Positions 24,018 through 35,527 of a DNA stretch of 64,000 nucleotides are shown here, one piece after another. The notes below the pieces were generated by a model. That model ran no database searches. It had not been told where the DNA came from and saw only the letters and a program-made list of their open reading frames with translations. Numbering within the stretch: the stretch's first letter is position 1; each line of letters begins with the position of its first letter. Source of the DNA: Pratylenchus scribneri. Lineage: Eukaryota > Nematoda > Chromadorea > Rhabditida > Pratylenchidae. The stretch covers positions 620,001 to 684,000 of the forward strand of contig JAQSEB010000033.1 of the NCBI GenBank assembly GCA_030063045.1, read 5' to 3'. The position numbers and the translations under genes are program-made.

Positions 24018-26182
24018 TTAATGTACAATTGAAAGTTTTCCCCGTCGATCCTCCTCTCCCGGAGCAATTGGCAAACTCAAATTTTTGCCAATTTTTGATT
24101 TCCCATTTTCCTCCTTTTCTCCCTCCTCCTCCTCATCAATTCGGTGGGTCAATGTTTTTGTTGATGATCCTTCCACCGATGCAATGGCCATTCGAATTTT
24201 GTTAGGAAATTTCCTTTTTGGCGAAAGCAATGGAATCATTCGGCGATAAAATAAAATCCACAACGTTAAAGTGCATCCGATGACCACAATTTCCATAATC
24301 CAAGCCATCCTCGGTCCATACATTGAATACAGTGTACTATGGGGAATATTCAAATTATTATATATTCTTTTACCGTAAATCCTCTATTTAGAAACCTTCT
24401 CTTTAATAGAAGCTTCCTCCCTCATATTTATAAGCCCCAGGGCATCTAATCGAGTATTTACGGTTACCTCATCAAAATTGGGCCAAGCAATCTGGCAATG
24501 CTGCCGGCCATTTGGAAAAAGCCCTGCTGGGTGCCTTGTCTTCTTGGGCCAAGAATATGCGAGAATAGGGTGTTCATGGCAATGTTCAACACGGGGAATG
24601 CCAATCCAATGAAAAGGACATAGGCAATGTAATAAAGCCAAACATTCACTTGGGACAGGGATTGGCACCAGCTAAATTTGGGAAATGGGAACAAATTTTG
24701 ATCATTGAATTCACGTGAATTTGTCAACATTGCATCCAACTGGTTCCGGATCGGATTCCGAATATTCATAGGATTGCCTTTGGGATTCATTGTACATTGG
24801 AACGGGAGTGGTCAAAAAAGGCCATGAAAATGTTATTAAATGAAAAGCGGCCAAAGCCAACAATGAAAGAATGCAACTGAGCCGAAAATTCAAACTGTAC
24901 AAAAATGGGAATAAATCAAATTAAATGAGATTTATTTGTCGTTCTGACTCAGTTTTGCTCGATTTCATATTAATATAAATAATGTAAATGGCGAATGTGA
25001 GCCCCCCAATCAATCCTTGCGCAATTGAAGTGATCTCAACGGCCCTGGCCTCGGCCCAGCCAAACATGGTCATCGACAATGGACTGCCAATTGTCTCCAA
25101 ATTTGTTTGGGTGAACATTTGGGTGAAACGAGAAAGGTAACAAATAAAGCAGGCGATCAAATCGTAGGGAGGCAATTTTTGTTGAACCAATTGGATTCCC
25201 TATAAAATAATTATTTAATTAAATATTTTTTTTTTATTTTTTTTTGACCAATTCCTTGGCAATACTTTCGTCTCTTTCTCCTCCTTTTTCAACAACAATT
25301 TTTGGGATTTTCACTTCTTCCAATCCAGCATATTGTTCTTTGAAGAGAAAATGCAAAATTATGGCCCCGAATAAATTCATTGCGCAGGCCAAAAATGCGG
25401 GGGCAGTGTAAAGGTTGAAACGAAGATTGCCAAAAAATGTGAAACCAGGGTAGGCGAATGAGGTGAACAATAATTGGAATGCTAAAATACCCAAAAAAAA
25501 ATAATGGCAAAATTAATTCAAAATTGCCTGGTCCTCCAGTTGACCCCAATGCTTGTCCACATGTCACATAGGCGATTGCCCTAAATCGATCTTTGCTGGT
25601 GGATGCCGTCGATGCATATGTCCTCAAAAGGCAAACATTCCCTAAAATATATAAATAATATTATTAATCCCCCTTGAATTTCACCTGATCCCATTCCTGT
25701 CACAAAGCGGCCAAAAAGGAGAATATAAAGTTTTTGAATATTTGTCGTTTCCAAACTTAAAATATTTCAATTTATTTTAATTTTTGGAATATTTTTCACC
25801 TTAAATAGCATAAATTTCCGAGGAACATGAGGCCAAGGCCAACGTAGAGAGGAATTCGAACTTGTCGAATTTTGTTGCTCCACCAGCCGAACAAAGGGGC
25901 CGAAATGATTTGGCCAACACTGTAAATGGCAATAATCCATCCAAACATTGTTTCATTTATTGAACGATCAATCTAATTCAGGCCATTATATTTAGTTTTG
26001 GGTATACTCACAATTTGAACATATGGCCAAAGGGAGGAGAAATAGAGGGAAAATTGTACGGTACCAACAAAGGAGAGGATGCTGGCCACATAAATTGAAT
26101 GCCAATCCGTTTCTGGCATAGATTTTGTGCCCTTGGCCCCTTCTTTCAATGAATTTGTGGATGAGGACATCACAAATGACAT
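24018..26182 (-). CDS. mfsd8: MFSD8/CLN7-like major facilitator membrane protein
   Basis: Twelve-helix MFS protein; human MFSD8 (CLN7) is lysosomal. The start at 26182 is followed by DWHSIYVASILSFVGTVQFS. The next exon has TMFGWIIAIYSVGQIISAPL. NVCLLRTYASTASTSKDRFR and ACGQALGS-like text (about 25550-25640) match the family's TM4-TM5 loop. A central acidic loop lies near 25260-25330. RFTQMFTQTNLETIGSPLS (about 25080-25140) and AFPVLNIAMNTLFSHILGPR (about 24540-24600) match the C-terminal half. The last exon ends in an acidic tail at 24018. Introns are short except one (24355-24468) that is almost wholly a family B element. No break was seen. Confidence 0.85.
24373..24468. repeat. Short family B foldback filling an MFSD8 intron
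   Basis: ACCGTAAATCCTCTATTTA at the left pairs with ATCGAGTATTTACGGTTA at the right (about 24450-24466). On the minus strand the intron donor GT lies at 24467-24466, directly at the element's terminus. The element makes up most of this intron. Confidence 0.7.
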
Positions 26183-28438
26183 TTTTGGTGATTACTGATC
26201 AGTTTAATTCAAATTAACCATCAATTTATTTAATTTTATGTAAATTATTTAGGAAATAAATTCTTTAATAAATAGGAAATAAGATTAGAATGAAATTTAA
26301 TTCATAATAATAATAATAAGAGAGGAAGGAAGTCAAAATGAAGTGGACTAGACTTGAAAAATTAAAAAATGAATGAATTTGAACTTTTGAAGATTGGAGG
26401 AATTAACAGAAAAATGAACCACCCAAAATTTCATTTTGCTGCTGATTTATAAAATGAAGGTCAACAATCGGCGATTGCAGAATTAAAAATTAGGCTGGGG
26501 ACAGGACAAAAGCCAAAAGCAAACAAAAATTTGGGAAAGAGCAAAAAATAAAATATACGGGTAAAATGTGGCCTAAATCAGTGGATGCCAAATTGGCAAA
26601 AATGGGGAATGACGAAATTATAAATAAGGAGGAGATGGAATTAACAGAGGGATTATCCCTTCAAGGGATGATTTGAAAGGAAATTTAGCTTAGTTAGAAT
26701 TTTAAAGAGTTTAGGCCATAATCCAGTGGTAGAGGAAAATTAAGTTGTTGAATAATTTGGCAATCAAAAAAAAAAAACAAAAATCACTCGAAGACATTCA
26801 TTCTTCATTCCCTGTGTTTTAATGGAATAAAAATGCACTTTTAAGCAAATGTTGGGAATGCTTTTTGCGAATTTAAAAGGATCAAAATGTGCTTAGAATG
26901 GAAAGAGAATGTAGAAAAATGATTCACAACTTAAAATAGATGTTTTATGGACTTTGGAAGGAATTTTGTACAATTTTATTGAATTGCAAAAAAATACAAA
27001 TTTGGAAAAATTGGCCGGATATACCCTTCTCCTTTCCATTTTATCAACAAAAACAAAATATTTTTAAATGTAAATTCAAAAATTGAAGCCAATTTAGATG
27101 GTCGAAAATGATGAGAGGGAAATAAATATTTTTAAACTTAAATAGACGGGTGCAAATTGGATTCATTGGATGAGGAATTGGAATGGAATTTGAATTAATA
27201 AGCAAATTATTTGTGGACAGGTCATCAATTCCCCCAAAAATATGTTGTGTGGGGGTGGATTGGAATGGGAATTTTGGATGGATTATGACGACACAACAAA
27301 ATGAACCCAAAATTGTGATTGTTGTTATGAGGCCATTTTAGGGTCGCCACAAAAAAATACTACTAAACAAAAATATGATTCACTAAAATGTATCGTGGCC
27401 ATCCAATCCAATGGAATTTGCATTAAAATTTATTCAAATCATTCTCCCCAAATCAGTGTTACACGTCAGATAGCATCGGCACCAAGCCCCAGATCTGGCC
27501 CGGGCTGGCCTGGGACGAAAGCTTAATTTTTTAACTTTTGAAAAAGTTATTAATGGGATTTTTGCAAAAAAAAAAATATAAAAATCAAAATAGTAATCAA
27601 CAATCATGCTTTTGGTTAAATCCGTAGCCGGCTCCGAGACGGGCCTGTTTGCAGAATTTCAGCCCTAGCCCCGGGGCTGGAGCCCATGTAATACTGTTCC
27701 TAATATTAATCCCCGAATTTTGCATATTTTATTGCCATTTTTAGAATGTACAAACAATAATTTGGACAATGAAATCTCATTTTACATAAATTAGTTGGAA
27801 AATTGCTAAAGCCAAATTCTTAATAGTAAAAAATTATCAAGCAAGAATTTAAAAACAAAAATTTTCAGAAATTTCAACCTTTAAAGAAGACAGAAAAATT
27901 CATTAAAAATGGGAAATAAATATTTTACCAGTCATTTTATTGGATGTACTGTATTGATGGAGATTGGCCTCCAAAAGAGGAAAACTAGGCGAATCAAACT
28001 GTCAATCAAATTATCAATCATAGGAGAAGGAAGTGGACGAAATTAATTTCCTTTACTCTTTAGAAAATCGGTAATTTTTTATCACCATTTCAAATAAATT
28101 AAACATTAAAATGGAACAATTACTCGATCTTAATCTTACTATGCAAAAAATTTGGAAAATTTGGCCTTACTGCTGATGGTGAATTCGAAAATTGACTAAG
28201 TAATTGTGAGTGTGAAATTGAAATAAATTTTTTTCTTATGATTGCTGTGAATCCTGTGCTCCCAATATTGACAATTTTATTGACAGTTTGATCCCCTCTT
28301 TTACCATCTTTTCCCTCTTGTGAAGGCCAAATTCCATCAATACCATATTTAATTTAAAATATTATTTTCAATTCTTTATTTATTAAAAATAATATTTTCT
28401 AATTAATCATTTCAATATATTCATTGAATGGATCAAAC
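26183..28438. other. Long intergenic region with one GC-rich patch
   Basis: No gene is supported. About 27455-27700 is strikingly GC-rich against its surroundings. It begins CAGTGTTACACGTC and ends ...CATGTAATACTG, which are near inverted copies, with internal GGCCCGGGCTGGCC and GCCCCGGGGCTGGAGCCC. This suggests a degraded transposon-like repeat. Confidence 0.5.
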
Positions 28439-30155
28439 TCAAACTGGTTTGCTGAACACTGTGACTAGCATATTACATTTAGGTTCCCCAATAATTCCAT
28501 CATTATTCATATTTTCATTATTATTCTTTTGGCCACCATTCTTTTCATCAACATTCTCATTCATTTTCTTTCTGCGCAATTCAAACATTTTCGGGAAGAA
28601 CAAACTTCGAAGGGTCAAAATTTCCTGGCTCAAATCATTTTGTTCAATAAAATTCCAATTATGCTCGAATTGATGGGTTGGCTCAAATCCAATGTAGACA
28701 AATGCAATGCGGAATTGAATTACTGTTGATATAGTAGCCAGTTTAAATAGCTAAAATTCAATAAATTTATTCTATAAAAATCATTTTTAAAGTGTTAATT
28801 ATTTTTTACCCAAAAATAATATTTTTATCCAAGAGTAGCTTTCAAAATCTAATAGATCAAAAAAAAAGGTTTTTAACACTATAAATTTTATACCAATTGT
28901 AGATCTCATCGAGACGCATCGCATTATATATAAATTTCTTAGTTTAAATCAAAACTGAACGAGTTAAACCGTTCAAACCATATTTTCCAGTTTTTGGTTT
29001 TAAACACTTTAATTTTAGGCCCCAAAACTTGACATTTTGGATACAACCTTTTTTGTTTTTTCGATCAATTCGTTGATCAATTCTTCATTTCCCGTTCGAA
29101 ATTGCAACTTTTTCTCTCCAAATTTGCCATCACAAAGAAATGGTGTATGAAGCCAATTAATGATCAAATCCAAATATTCCGCTGGGATTGAATCATTCAA
29201 TTGGAAGAGTCGAACTTTGGCAAAAATATTTGGGCAAAGCAAAAATTGTGGCATTTCAAAATGTCGTTCATATGAGTAAACGGAAATTGCTAAATTTTTT
29301 GTCAAATTGAATATGAATTAATTCTAATTAAAATTAACATTGTTCTAAATATATGTGCCAAAAAAATTAAGCCAATTTGGCTAATTTATGCTCAGAATTC
29401 AAAACTTTTTCGGTAAGCTTATCTTTGAATGAAAGGTCCTCTTTATAGGAGTGATTAGGTAGGATTAGTATTATGAATACGTGAGATTAAACCCTATCCA
29501 TTAAAGACCCTTTACCAGATGACCCATCATAGGTGTTACCGTTACCCTTCCTCTTTTGACCCAAAAAATCTCAGCACAGAAAACCGACAAGTACCATTTT
29601 AGCCTGCCCAATAATATTTCCAAACAAACCATTGCATTTTTCGTAGAATTTCTGTATGAATTCATCAAATTCGGCCCTTTCAGTGCCACCACAAGCAATA
29701 ATACTTTCAACAAAACGAATTTCCAATGTGCACCCAAAAAGGAGATGTCCAATGAATTGGTCCAAAAAATGGACCAATTGGTTGCCACTAAAATGACTAA
29801 TCACCAATTCCTGGATGCCAACAATATTTTCGGGAAGAGAATGGCCAATCGGCAAATAATGAGGCTTAAATTGGATTTTATTCAATTATTTACGGATGAC
29901 CCGGTGACTGCCCAAAACCTCATAATCATTCAAATTGCCCAATGCTAAGCAGCATTCGCGCCATTCATTGGCCTCTCGCAAATGCCTCCCAAAAATGACA
30001 ATTTTATTTGCCCAATGTTTTCGGCAAATGTGCATTTTAGACTGAGCCAATTCATTGAATTGATTATTCACCAGGCTTATTGATGTTGCGAGCACAGGGC
30101 GAGGAATAAATTCAAATACTTCGAGCAAATCATCGTCCAACACAAAAATTGGCAT
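28439..30155 (-). CDS. F-box-like protein of the nematode-expanded type
   Basis: Probably a substrate adaptor of SCF ubiquitin ligases. The first exon from 30155 starts LDDDLLEVFEFIPRPVLATS, followed by SLVNNQFNELAQSKMH. This matches the F-box-like N-terminus of large families in cyst and root-knot nematodes. A 36-nt GT-AG gap leads to the second exon (about 29595-29860) with PENIVGIQELVISHFSGNQL. After a 290-nt intron, 29305-29030 encodes YLDLIINWLHTPFLCDGKFG. A final minus-strand frame (28740-28439) with FVYIGFEPTHQFEHNWNFIE is likely the C-terminal exon; that join is inferred. Two introns contain foldback repeats, and the donor at 29594 lies inside a family C terminus. Confidence 0.65.
28850..29030. 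repeat. Foldback family A copy in F-box gene intron
   Basis: It contains GATCTCATCGAGACGCATCG (28902-28921), identical over 18 nt to the AP-like gene copy near 34247. It also has CCAGTTTTTGGTTTTAAACA (about 28988-29007) and TATACCAATTGTAGATCTC. It lies between coding exons. Confidence 0.65.
29440..29594 (-). repeat. Family C element supplying a splice donor
   Basis: On the minus strand, from 29594, the sequence reads GTACTTGTCGGTTTTCTG, then GAGATTTTTTGGGTC. This matches the termini at 60016 and 23699 (GTACTTGTCGGTTATC ... CAGATTTTTT). The donor GT of the F-box gene's second intron is the first GT of this terminus. Confidence 0.55.
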
Positions 30156-30382
30156 TTTACATGAATACTAATTGAACATTGCGTTTTTTAATGGAAAAAA
30201 AATTTTAGGGAGGACTATGGATTAAATCAAATAATTAACCGTTGATCCAATTCATTAATATGCCCAAGAAATTTAAATATAAATTTATTATAAATAATTT
30301 ATTCTATTGAATAATTAATCATTCACCATTAAGTAAATATGGCCAAATGTTATTTTCCTTTCCATTTATTAATTATTTTTTA

Positions 30383-31025
30383 TTAGTTCTCAAAATCTTC
30401 CACAATTCTTTGCACCATTTTTCGCTTCTTTTCCGCATTCAAACAAAGGAAATCCCCCGGTTCATTGGGCAAAAAGTTTCGAATCATTGAATCCGTTTCG
30501 GCCAATATTTCATTCAATCTTTTGCATTGTTCCCCGAGTGTAATATTAGGCGATGGTTTTGATTCAGCAAATTCCTAAATAATTCACAATTTATATTTTG
30601 TGAAAGGCACTTTTTTACTGACTTTTATTTTTTGAAATGCTTTCAGCGCTGATCCGGCCAAATTTTCCCCAGCCAATTTGAATAATTCCACCCTCCAATT
30701 ATGATAGGAATTTTTTAAATTTTTATATTCTTCCTGAGAAATTTAATGAATTAATTTGCATTCAATCAAATTTCCTCACCAAAACATCATTTTTCTTTGC
30801 AAATTCCTTCAAATCTTTTTCGAAATTGCCAACCAAAGTATTTGGATTACTTGTTATTTCGATGAATTCTTCGCTTTGTTCGGCATTTAATCTTTTGTAT
30901 AGGGCAACCAATGGTTGGATTAATTCTTTATTTTCGAAAGCATCAAATGCAAATGTTGGCAAAATAATGGGAAAAAACATTGCAATTAATAATGGAAGAA
31001 TATTGATGGATGAATTTTTGAACAT
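30383..31025 (-). CDS. SXP/RAL-2 (DUF148)-like secreted protein
   Basis: Small secreted nematode-specific protein; family members occur in secretions of parasitic nematodes and some bind cations. The ATG at 31025 is followed by a hydrophobic signal segment (INILPLLIAMFFPIILPTFA). The mature part has the amphipathic helix pattern of the family (LNAEQSEEFIEITSNPNTLV, then FEKDLKEFAKKNDVLVRKFD). Two further exons at about 30730-30625 and 30575-30383 give GENLAGSALKAFQKIKEFAE and a basic C-terminus ending EDFEN at TAA 30383. Introns are about 45 nt. A start further upstream is not needed because only non-ATG codons precede this ATG in frame. Similarity is by helix pattern and length. Confidence 0.6.
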
Positions 31026-31559
31026 ATTTTTTTTTATAAGTTGCACAATTCTTGACAATTTATTGCGATTTATTAGAAACTTTTAGAATGATTGAAAAAA
31101 ATGATCTTTCCATCGTTCCTTTACATCATTTTTCACACTGAATTGAGATCGAGGTCATTTATTTGGTTAACTGGGGAATATAACTGCAATGCTGGCAATT
31201 AATCATAAATTTTCAACAATTATTTCCAACTGAATCGAACCAATAATAAACGAAATTGGAGCAATCAAAAATTAAAAAATTATTTAATAATTTTTTTTAT
31301 TTTTAGTAAAAAAATAATTTAGTATATACGGTAGTGGAATTTTATTAATAAAATTGATTTTTTCTTCAATTTTCTGTTCATTCCTACATTGCTTTTTTTG
31401 ACAAAAATCATGCATTCTCATCTAGAATATATTTCATCCATTTACATTTAGCGATAGAAAATAAAATTAAAATTTTTATTCATTTTTATTTGCCCATCCC
31501 ACACATTAAAAATACAACACATTAAAAAATTCCTTCCATAAAAATCATCAATCAAAAAA

Positions 31560-32029
31560 ATGATCAAATTTATTTTCAGTTTTCACTCAAATTTTTATTC
31601 TTTTTACATTCATTTCTGTTGCCTATTGTGATGAATTATATAATTACCGAATAATTGGCACCCTTCGATGTTTGATGGGTTCACGCCATTAGAGGGAATT
31701 GAAGTGCAATTTAAGGAATCTAATTTTTTTAGTGACACCGTTCCGGGCAAGGCAACAACAACAAAATATGGTTTTCGATGTGAGAGGACAAATCTTTGAA
31801 AATAGTCCGAAGCCATATTTGCAATTTGAAGCAAACTGTGTTAGTTCAATTAATATGAATTTATTTAATCCCAATTCCAATTCAGCCTAATTGCAAAGGC
31901 ACTATTAAAATTTGGCTAGATGGTGCTACTGAATTCTTAAATGTTTGGAGTGATATAGGCAAATGGCAATGGAGAGCACAAATTGTGAATGGACTGAATT
32001 TGGAAGTTCTTGAAAGGAATAAGTGTTGA
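31560..32029 (+). pseudogene. Broken transthyretin-like (TTL) gene copy
   Basis: Nucleotide-level duplicate of the intact TTL gene 1034 bp downstream, with shared flanks on both sides. It starts ATGATCAAATTTATTTT at 31560. Compared with the intact copy, one base is missing in CTTCGATG(C)TTTGATGGG (about 31668) and bases are missing in AAATATGGTT(AT)TTCGATGTGAG (about 31777), so the first exon cannot be read through. The second exon (about 31890-32029) still reads open to a stop as VWSDIGKWQWRAQIVNGLN and ends NKC. I infer a recently disabled tandem copy. Confidence 0.75.
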
Positions 32030-32593
32030 AAATGAAAGGAAGACTATAAATTTTGGAGTTTAATATTAATATTCATTGAATATTTTCTGTGATAAAGACT
32101 TTGTCTCAAAATGATAAAAGTTAATCTTTTATTTTCATTCTATGTCCCTTTTTGACCATTTTAATGTGACCAAACACCAAACCCTTTTTGGATTGAAATT
32201 AATCGGCAATTTGAATAACTTTTCCCATTTTAGGATACAAAAAATGGAGGCTAGAAAACTGAATTGAGGTCATTTATTGGATCAATTGGCGAAAACATTA
32301 ATCAACTTTTTCAACAATTACTTTTAATCGAATTGAACAAATAATAAACGAAATTGGATCAATCAAATTTAAATAAAAAAAAAACATCTTTTGGATAAAT
32401 ATACTGTTTTTCCATTTCTCTATTCATTGGTCATTGCCAATTTTTTTGACAAAAATCATTCACTCTCTTCATAGAATATATTTCAATCATTAAGCAATTC
32501 ATTTTTATTGGCCCATCACACAGCTCACACATAAAAAGTCCAACACATTAAAAAATAATTCTTTCTTCCATCAAAATCATCAATCAGCAGAAA

Positions 32594-33061
32594 ATGATCA
32601 AATTTAGTTTCTCCCAAATTTTCATACTTTTTCTATTCATTTCTCTTATGCATTGCCTACAAAATTACCGAATAATTGGCACCCTTCGATGCTTTGATGG
32701 GTTCACGCCATTAGATGGAATTAAAGTTTATCTTAGGGAGAAACGTTGGAAATTTGTACCGGACAATTATTTGGGCGAGACAACAACAACAAAATATGGT
32801 TATTTCGATGTGAGCGGTCAAACCGACGATGATACTCCGGAGCCATATTTGCAATATGATGCATATTGCGTTAATACAATTAAATCAATTTTATAAATTT
32901 AAATTCCAATTCAAATTAAGGAAGGCTGCACATTCAGTGTTGAAGTTAATCTCGTACCAAATCTAGATTTCCAAAATGTTTGGATTGATGTTGGCTATGG
33001 GAAATGGAAAGCAAAACTTGTGAATGGACAGGATTTGGTATTTGAAAAATTGAAGTGCTGA
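32594..33061 (+). CDS. Transthyretin-like (TTL) family secreted protein
   Basis: Nematode-specific secreted beta-sandwich protein related in fold to transthyretin. The ATG at 32594 gives a signal peptide (IFILFLFISLMHCL) and then the TTL core: RIIGTLRCFDGFTPLDGIKV, a TTTTKYGYFDVSG strand with the typical YG-F motif, and PEPYLQYDAYC. A 55-nt intron leads to exon 2 with EGCTFSVEVNLVPNL and a final Cys before TGA 33059-33061. Cys residues in RCF, YC, GC and KC could form the usual disulfides. The upstream pseudogene is its tandem duplicate. An (AAAAG)n microsatellite lies just downstream and is absent from the pseudogene copy. Confidence 0.88.
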
Positions 33062-33144
33062 AAATGAAGAACAATAAATTTTGGAGTTTTTAATATTCAT
33101 TCATGAATTTCTTTGTTTAATTCCTTTTGAATATTTTTGTGATA

Positions 33145-33168
33145 AAGAAAAGAAAAGAAAAGAAAAGA
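33145..33168 (+). repeat. (AAAAG)n microsatellite
   Basis: Four to five AAAAG units between GATAAAG and ACTTTG. The homologous position downstream of the pseudogene (about 32093) reads GATAAAGACTTTG without the expansion, so it arose after the duplication. Confidence 0.9.
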
Positions 33169-33477
33169 CTTTGTCTCCAAATGATAAAAATTATTTTTTC
33201 TTTTGTCCTTTGATCTTTATTCTGTTCATTTTAATATTGCCAAACCCTTATTGAATTGAAATTAATCGGCGAAATGAATTATGTCGAATCCTTTTCCCAT
33301 TTTAGGATACAAAAAAATGGAGACTAGAAAATTGGACGCACCTTTTTCTTTGTCATTCCAAAATGCCTTTATAAACGGGCAAAAATCACAAAGGAATTAA
33401 TTAAAAAAACAATGAATTTGCCATTGTATTCAATTCATTTAATCCAAAATTCCCAATTAATATTTAGACAATCAAAA

Positions 33478-35527
33478 ATGCATTTGACATATTTATTTTT
33501 TTGTTTTGCAATTTTTGCATCAGCATTTTCGGCACCATTTGAAATTAGCCTTCAGCGAAAATCTGCCATTCTTCCCCAACAAGAAGAAATTCAAGAATGG
33601 TTGGGAAAAGCGGCAGAAGAATTGGAAAATGGAAAATTAGCAAAAATAGGACCAAAATGCCCATTTCGGAATTTGCCTGGCATTCGGAATTTGTGAGAAT
33701 ATTCATTTTTAAATAAAATTAATTTAAATTTTTAGATTGTCCAATGAAAAGAAAGAAAATTCCGCAGCCGAAGTGCCAATCATCGATTTTGTGGACACTT
33801 TCCTTGTTGGCCAAATTTCAGTCGGAACTCCGCGTAAATTTCCCAAAAAAAAAATTAATTATATTTGTTGGCATTCATTCAGCACAAAAATTCGATGTTA
33901 TCCTCGATTCCACAATGTTCGTCCTTTATGGAGTGCCGGCAAATTTCCTAATTGACATAAAAACTTGCGAATTTGGCAGAGAATTGCCCTGCGAAAAAAT
34001 GCGTCTATTTGACCCAAGGCAAAAAAAAAACAATACTGTACTTCAAATTTCCATTTCCTCCCAATTTACAGCCAATCAAGTACATTCTCCAAATGGCCAT
34101 CCATTAAAAATTATTCATTGGCAAAGGATATTGTTTCGGTAAATATTAAAATAAAAATATTACTTTTTGCATCAAAAGTAGTTTTTGACTTCTAATAAAT
34201 CAGAGACCGGTTTTAGGGCCTATAAACCTTAAAAGAATTTGCATATCTCATCGAGACGCATCGAATGGAATATAAAATCTCAAATTTTGACTCAAAATTA
34301 AAATTTTTAAAAGCAATAACTGGAAAAATAATTTAAACATTTAACTCACTTAATTTCGATTTAAAATAATAAGAAATGTATCAAAAGATGCTTTTCTATG
34401 AGATCTACAAATTGGTATAAGGTTTGTAGGGTTTAAAAACGGTTTCTGATTTGCTCGAAGTCAAAAACTAGTTTTAGTGCAAAAAAAAAATATTACTCTT
34501 AAATTAATTCTTCATTGTCCATTGCCTTTTTCACAGTTCGGAAATGCAAAAGCCGAATCCAATTTCCTTTTATTGAATGGCAAAGAATTTGTTGGGCCTC
34601 GTTCCTTCGATTTGATTTACCAAAGTGGGGCACCCGGAATTCCCCGACTTGATGGCATTTTCTCATTGGCATTCACCACCAGTTTAATGCCAATTAAAGT
34701 CATTCAATTTAATTCAATTCAAATAAATATTAAAATTCGCAGAGTGGAATGGAATATTTGCTGGCCAATGAGGAGAATAAAATTGCCACAATTTACATTG
34801 AACCATTGAAATCATTGGATTTTACTGCCAAACAGGGTGGAATGGTGACTGTGGGCGGATTGGACAAGAAAAGATGCGAAAATAGTTGGGAATGGAATTC
34901 GGTGCCACTTTTGGCAAATAGATGGTTTGGGAATGGAAATTAAGTAAAGGAATAATCAAAAGGGGAATTGTAGGAAAATTCCAATGAAAACAGTGGAATA
35001 CGGCGATTTTCATTTTTATGGAGGCGAAGCATTCTTCTCCACATTCCATACATTCATTTATGGGCCAAAAAAGGCATTGGCACCTTTGCTCAATTTGGTC
35101 AAACCAATCAAAGAACCAATTGCCGGGAAAGTAGGCCAATTGGAAAAGGGAGGAATTTATCGGTTAATTAAAGGAACCCAAAAATGTGGCCATTGAATGT
35201 GATCGAACAAATTTGCCGGACATCATATTCCATTTTGGCAATCGAAAATACACACTCACCCCGGAGCAATATGTTCTCGATGTGAGGAAAATCAATACAA
35301 AAATATAAATAATTTACCCAAAAAAGGTTGTGCTCGACCCAAATGATCATTCAAAGAATATTTGCCATTTGATGATTTTGCCAATCCCCGACGATTTGCC
35401 GGATATTAAGGCATTGATGAAGCCAGCCGATTGGTTCTTTGGTCAACTTTTCTTCAACCAATTTTGTGTCGCTTTTGACTACACTTCTCATAAACAAAAA
35501 ATTGGATTGAGCCCACATAAAATTTGA
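33478..35527 (+). CDS. Pepsin-like (A1) aspartic protease homologue lacking both catalytic motifs
   Basis: Secreted pepsin-fold protein. The ATG at 33478 gives MHLTYLFFCFAIFASAFSA and a propeptide-like region. The first exon joins VGQISVGTP (about 33810) to QKFDVILDSTMFVLYGVP; the pepsin motif there is normally VIFDTGSSNLWVP, so DTG is replaced by DST. Later exons have PRLDGIFSLAF and GGMVTVGGLDKKRCE, both family landmarks. The second lobe reads GGEAFFSTFHTFIYGP where DTGTSLI.GP is expected, so that Asp-Thr-Gly is absent. LPDIIFHFGNRKYTLTPEQY and the C-terminal strand are kept. The stop is at 35527. An intron near 34140-34500 holds a family A foldback. It is probably non-catalytic and may act as a binding protein. 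Reading frames otherwise look intact. Confidence 0.8.
34156..34496. repeat. Foldback family A copy in aspartic-protease-like intron
   Basis: The left arm AGTAGTTTTTGACTTCTAAT (about 34178) pairs with GAAGTCAAAAACTAGTTTT (about 34458), with AATCAGAGACCGGTTTT against AAACGGTTTCTGATTTG further in. The core ATCTCATCGAGACGCATCGA (about 34245) and the stretch AGATCTACAAATTGGTATAA recur in the F-box copy. Confidence 0.8.
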
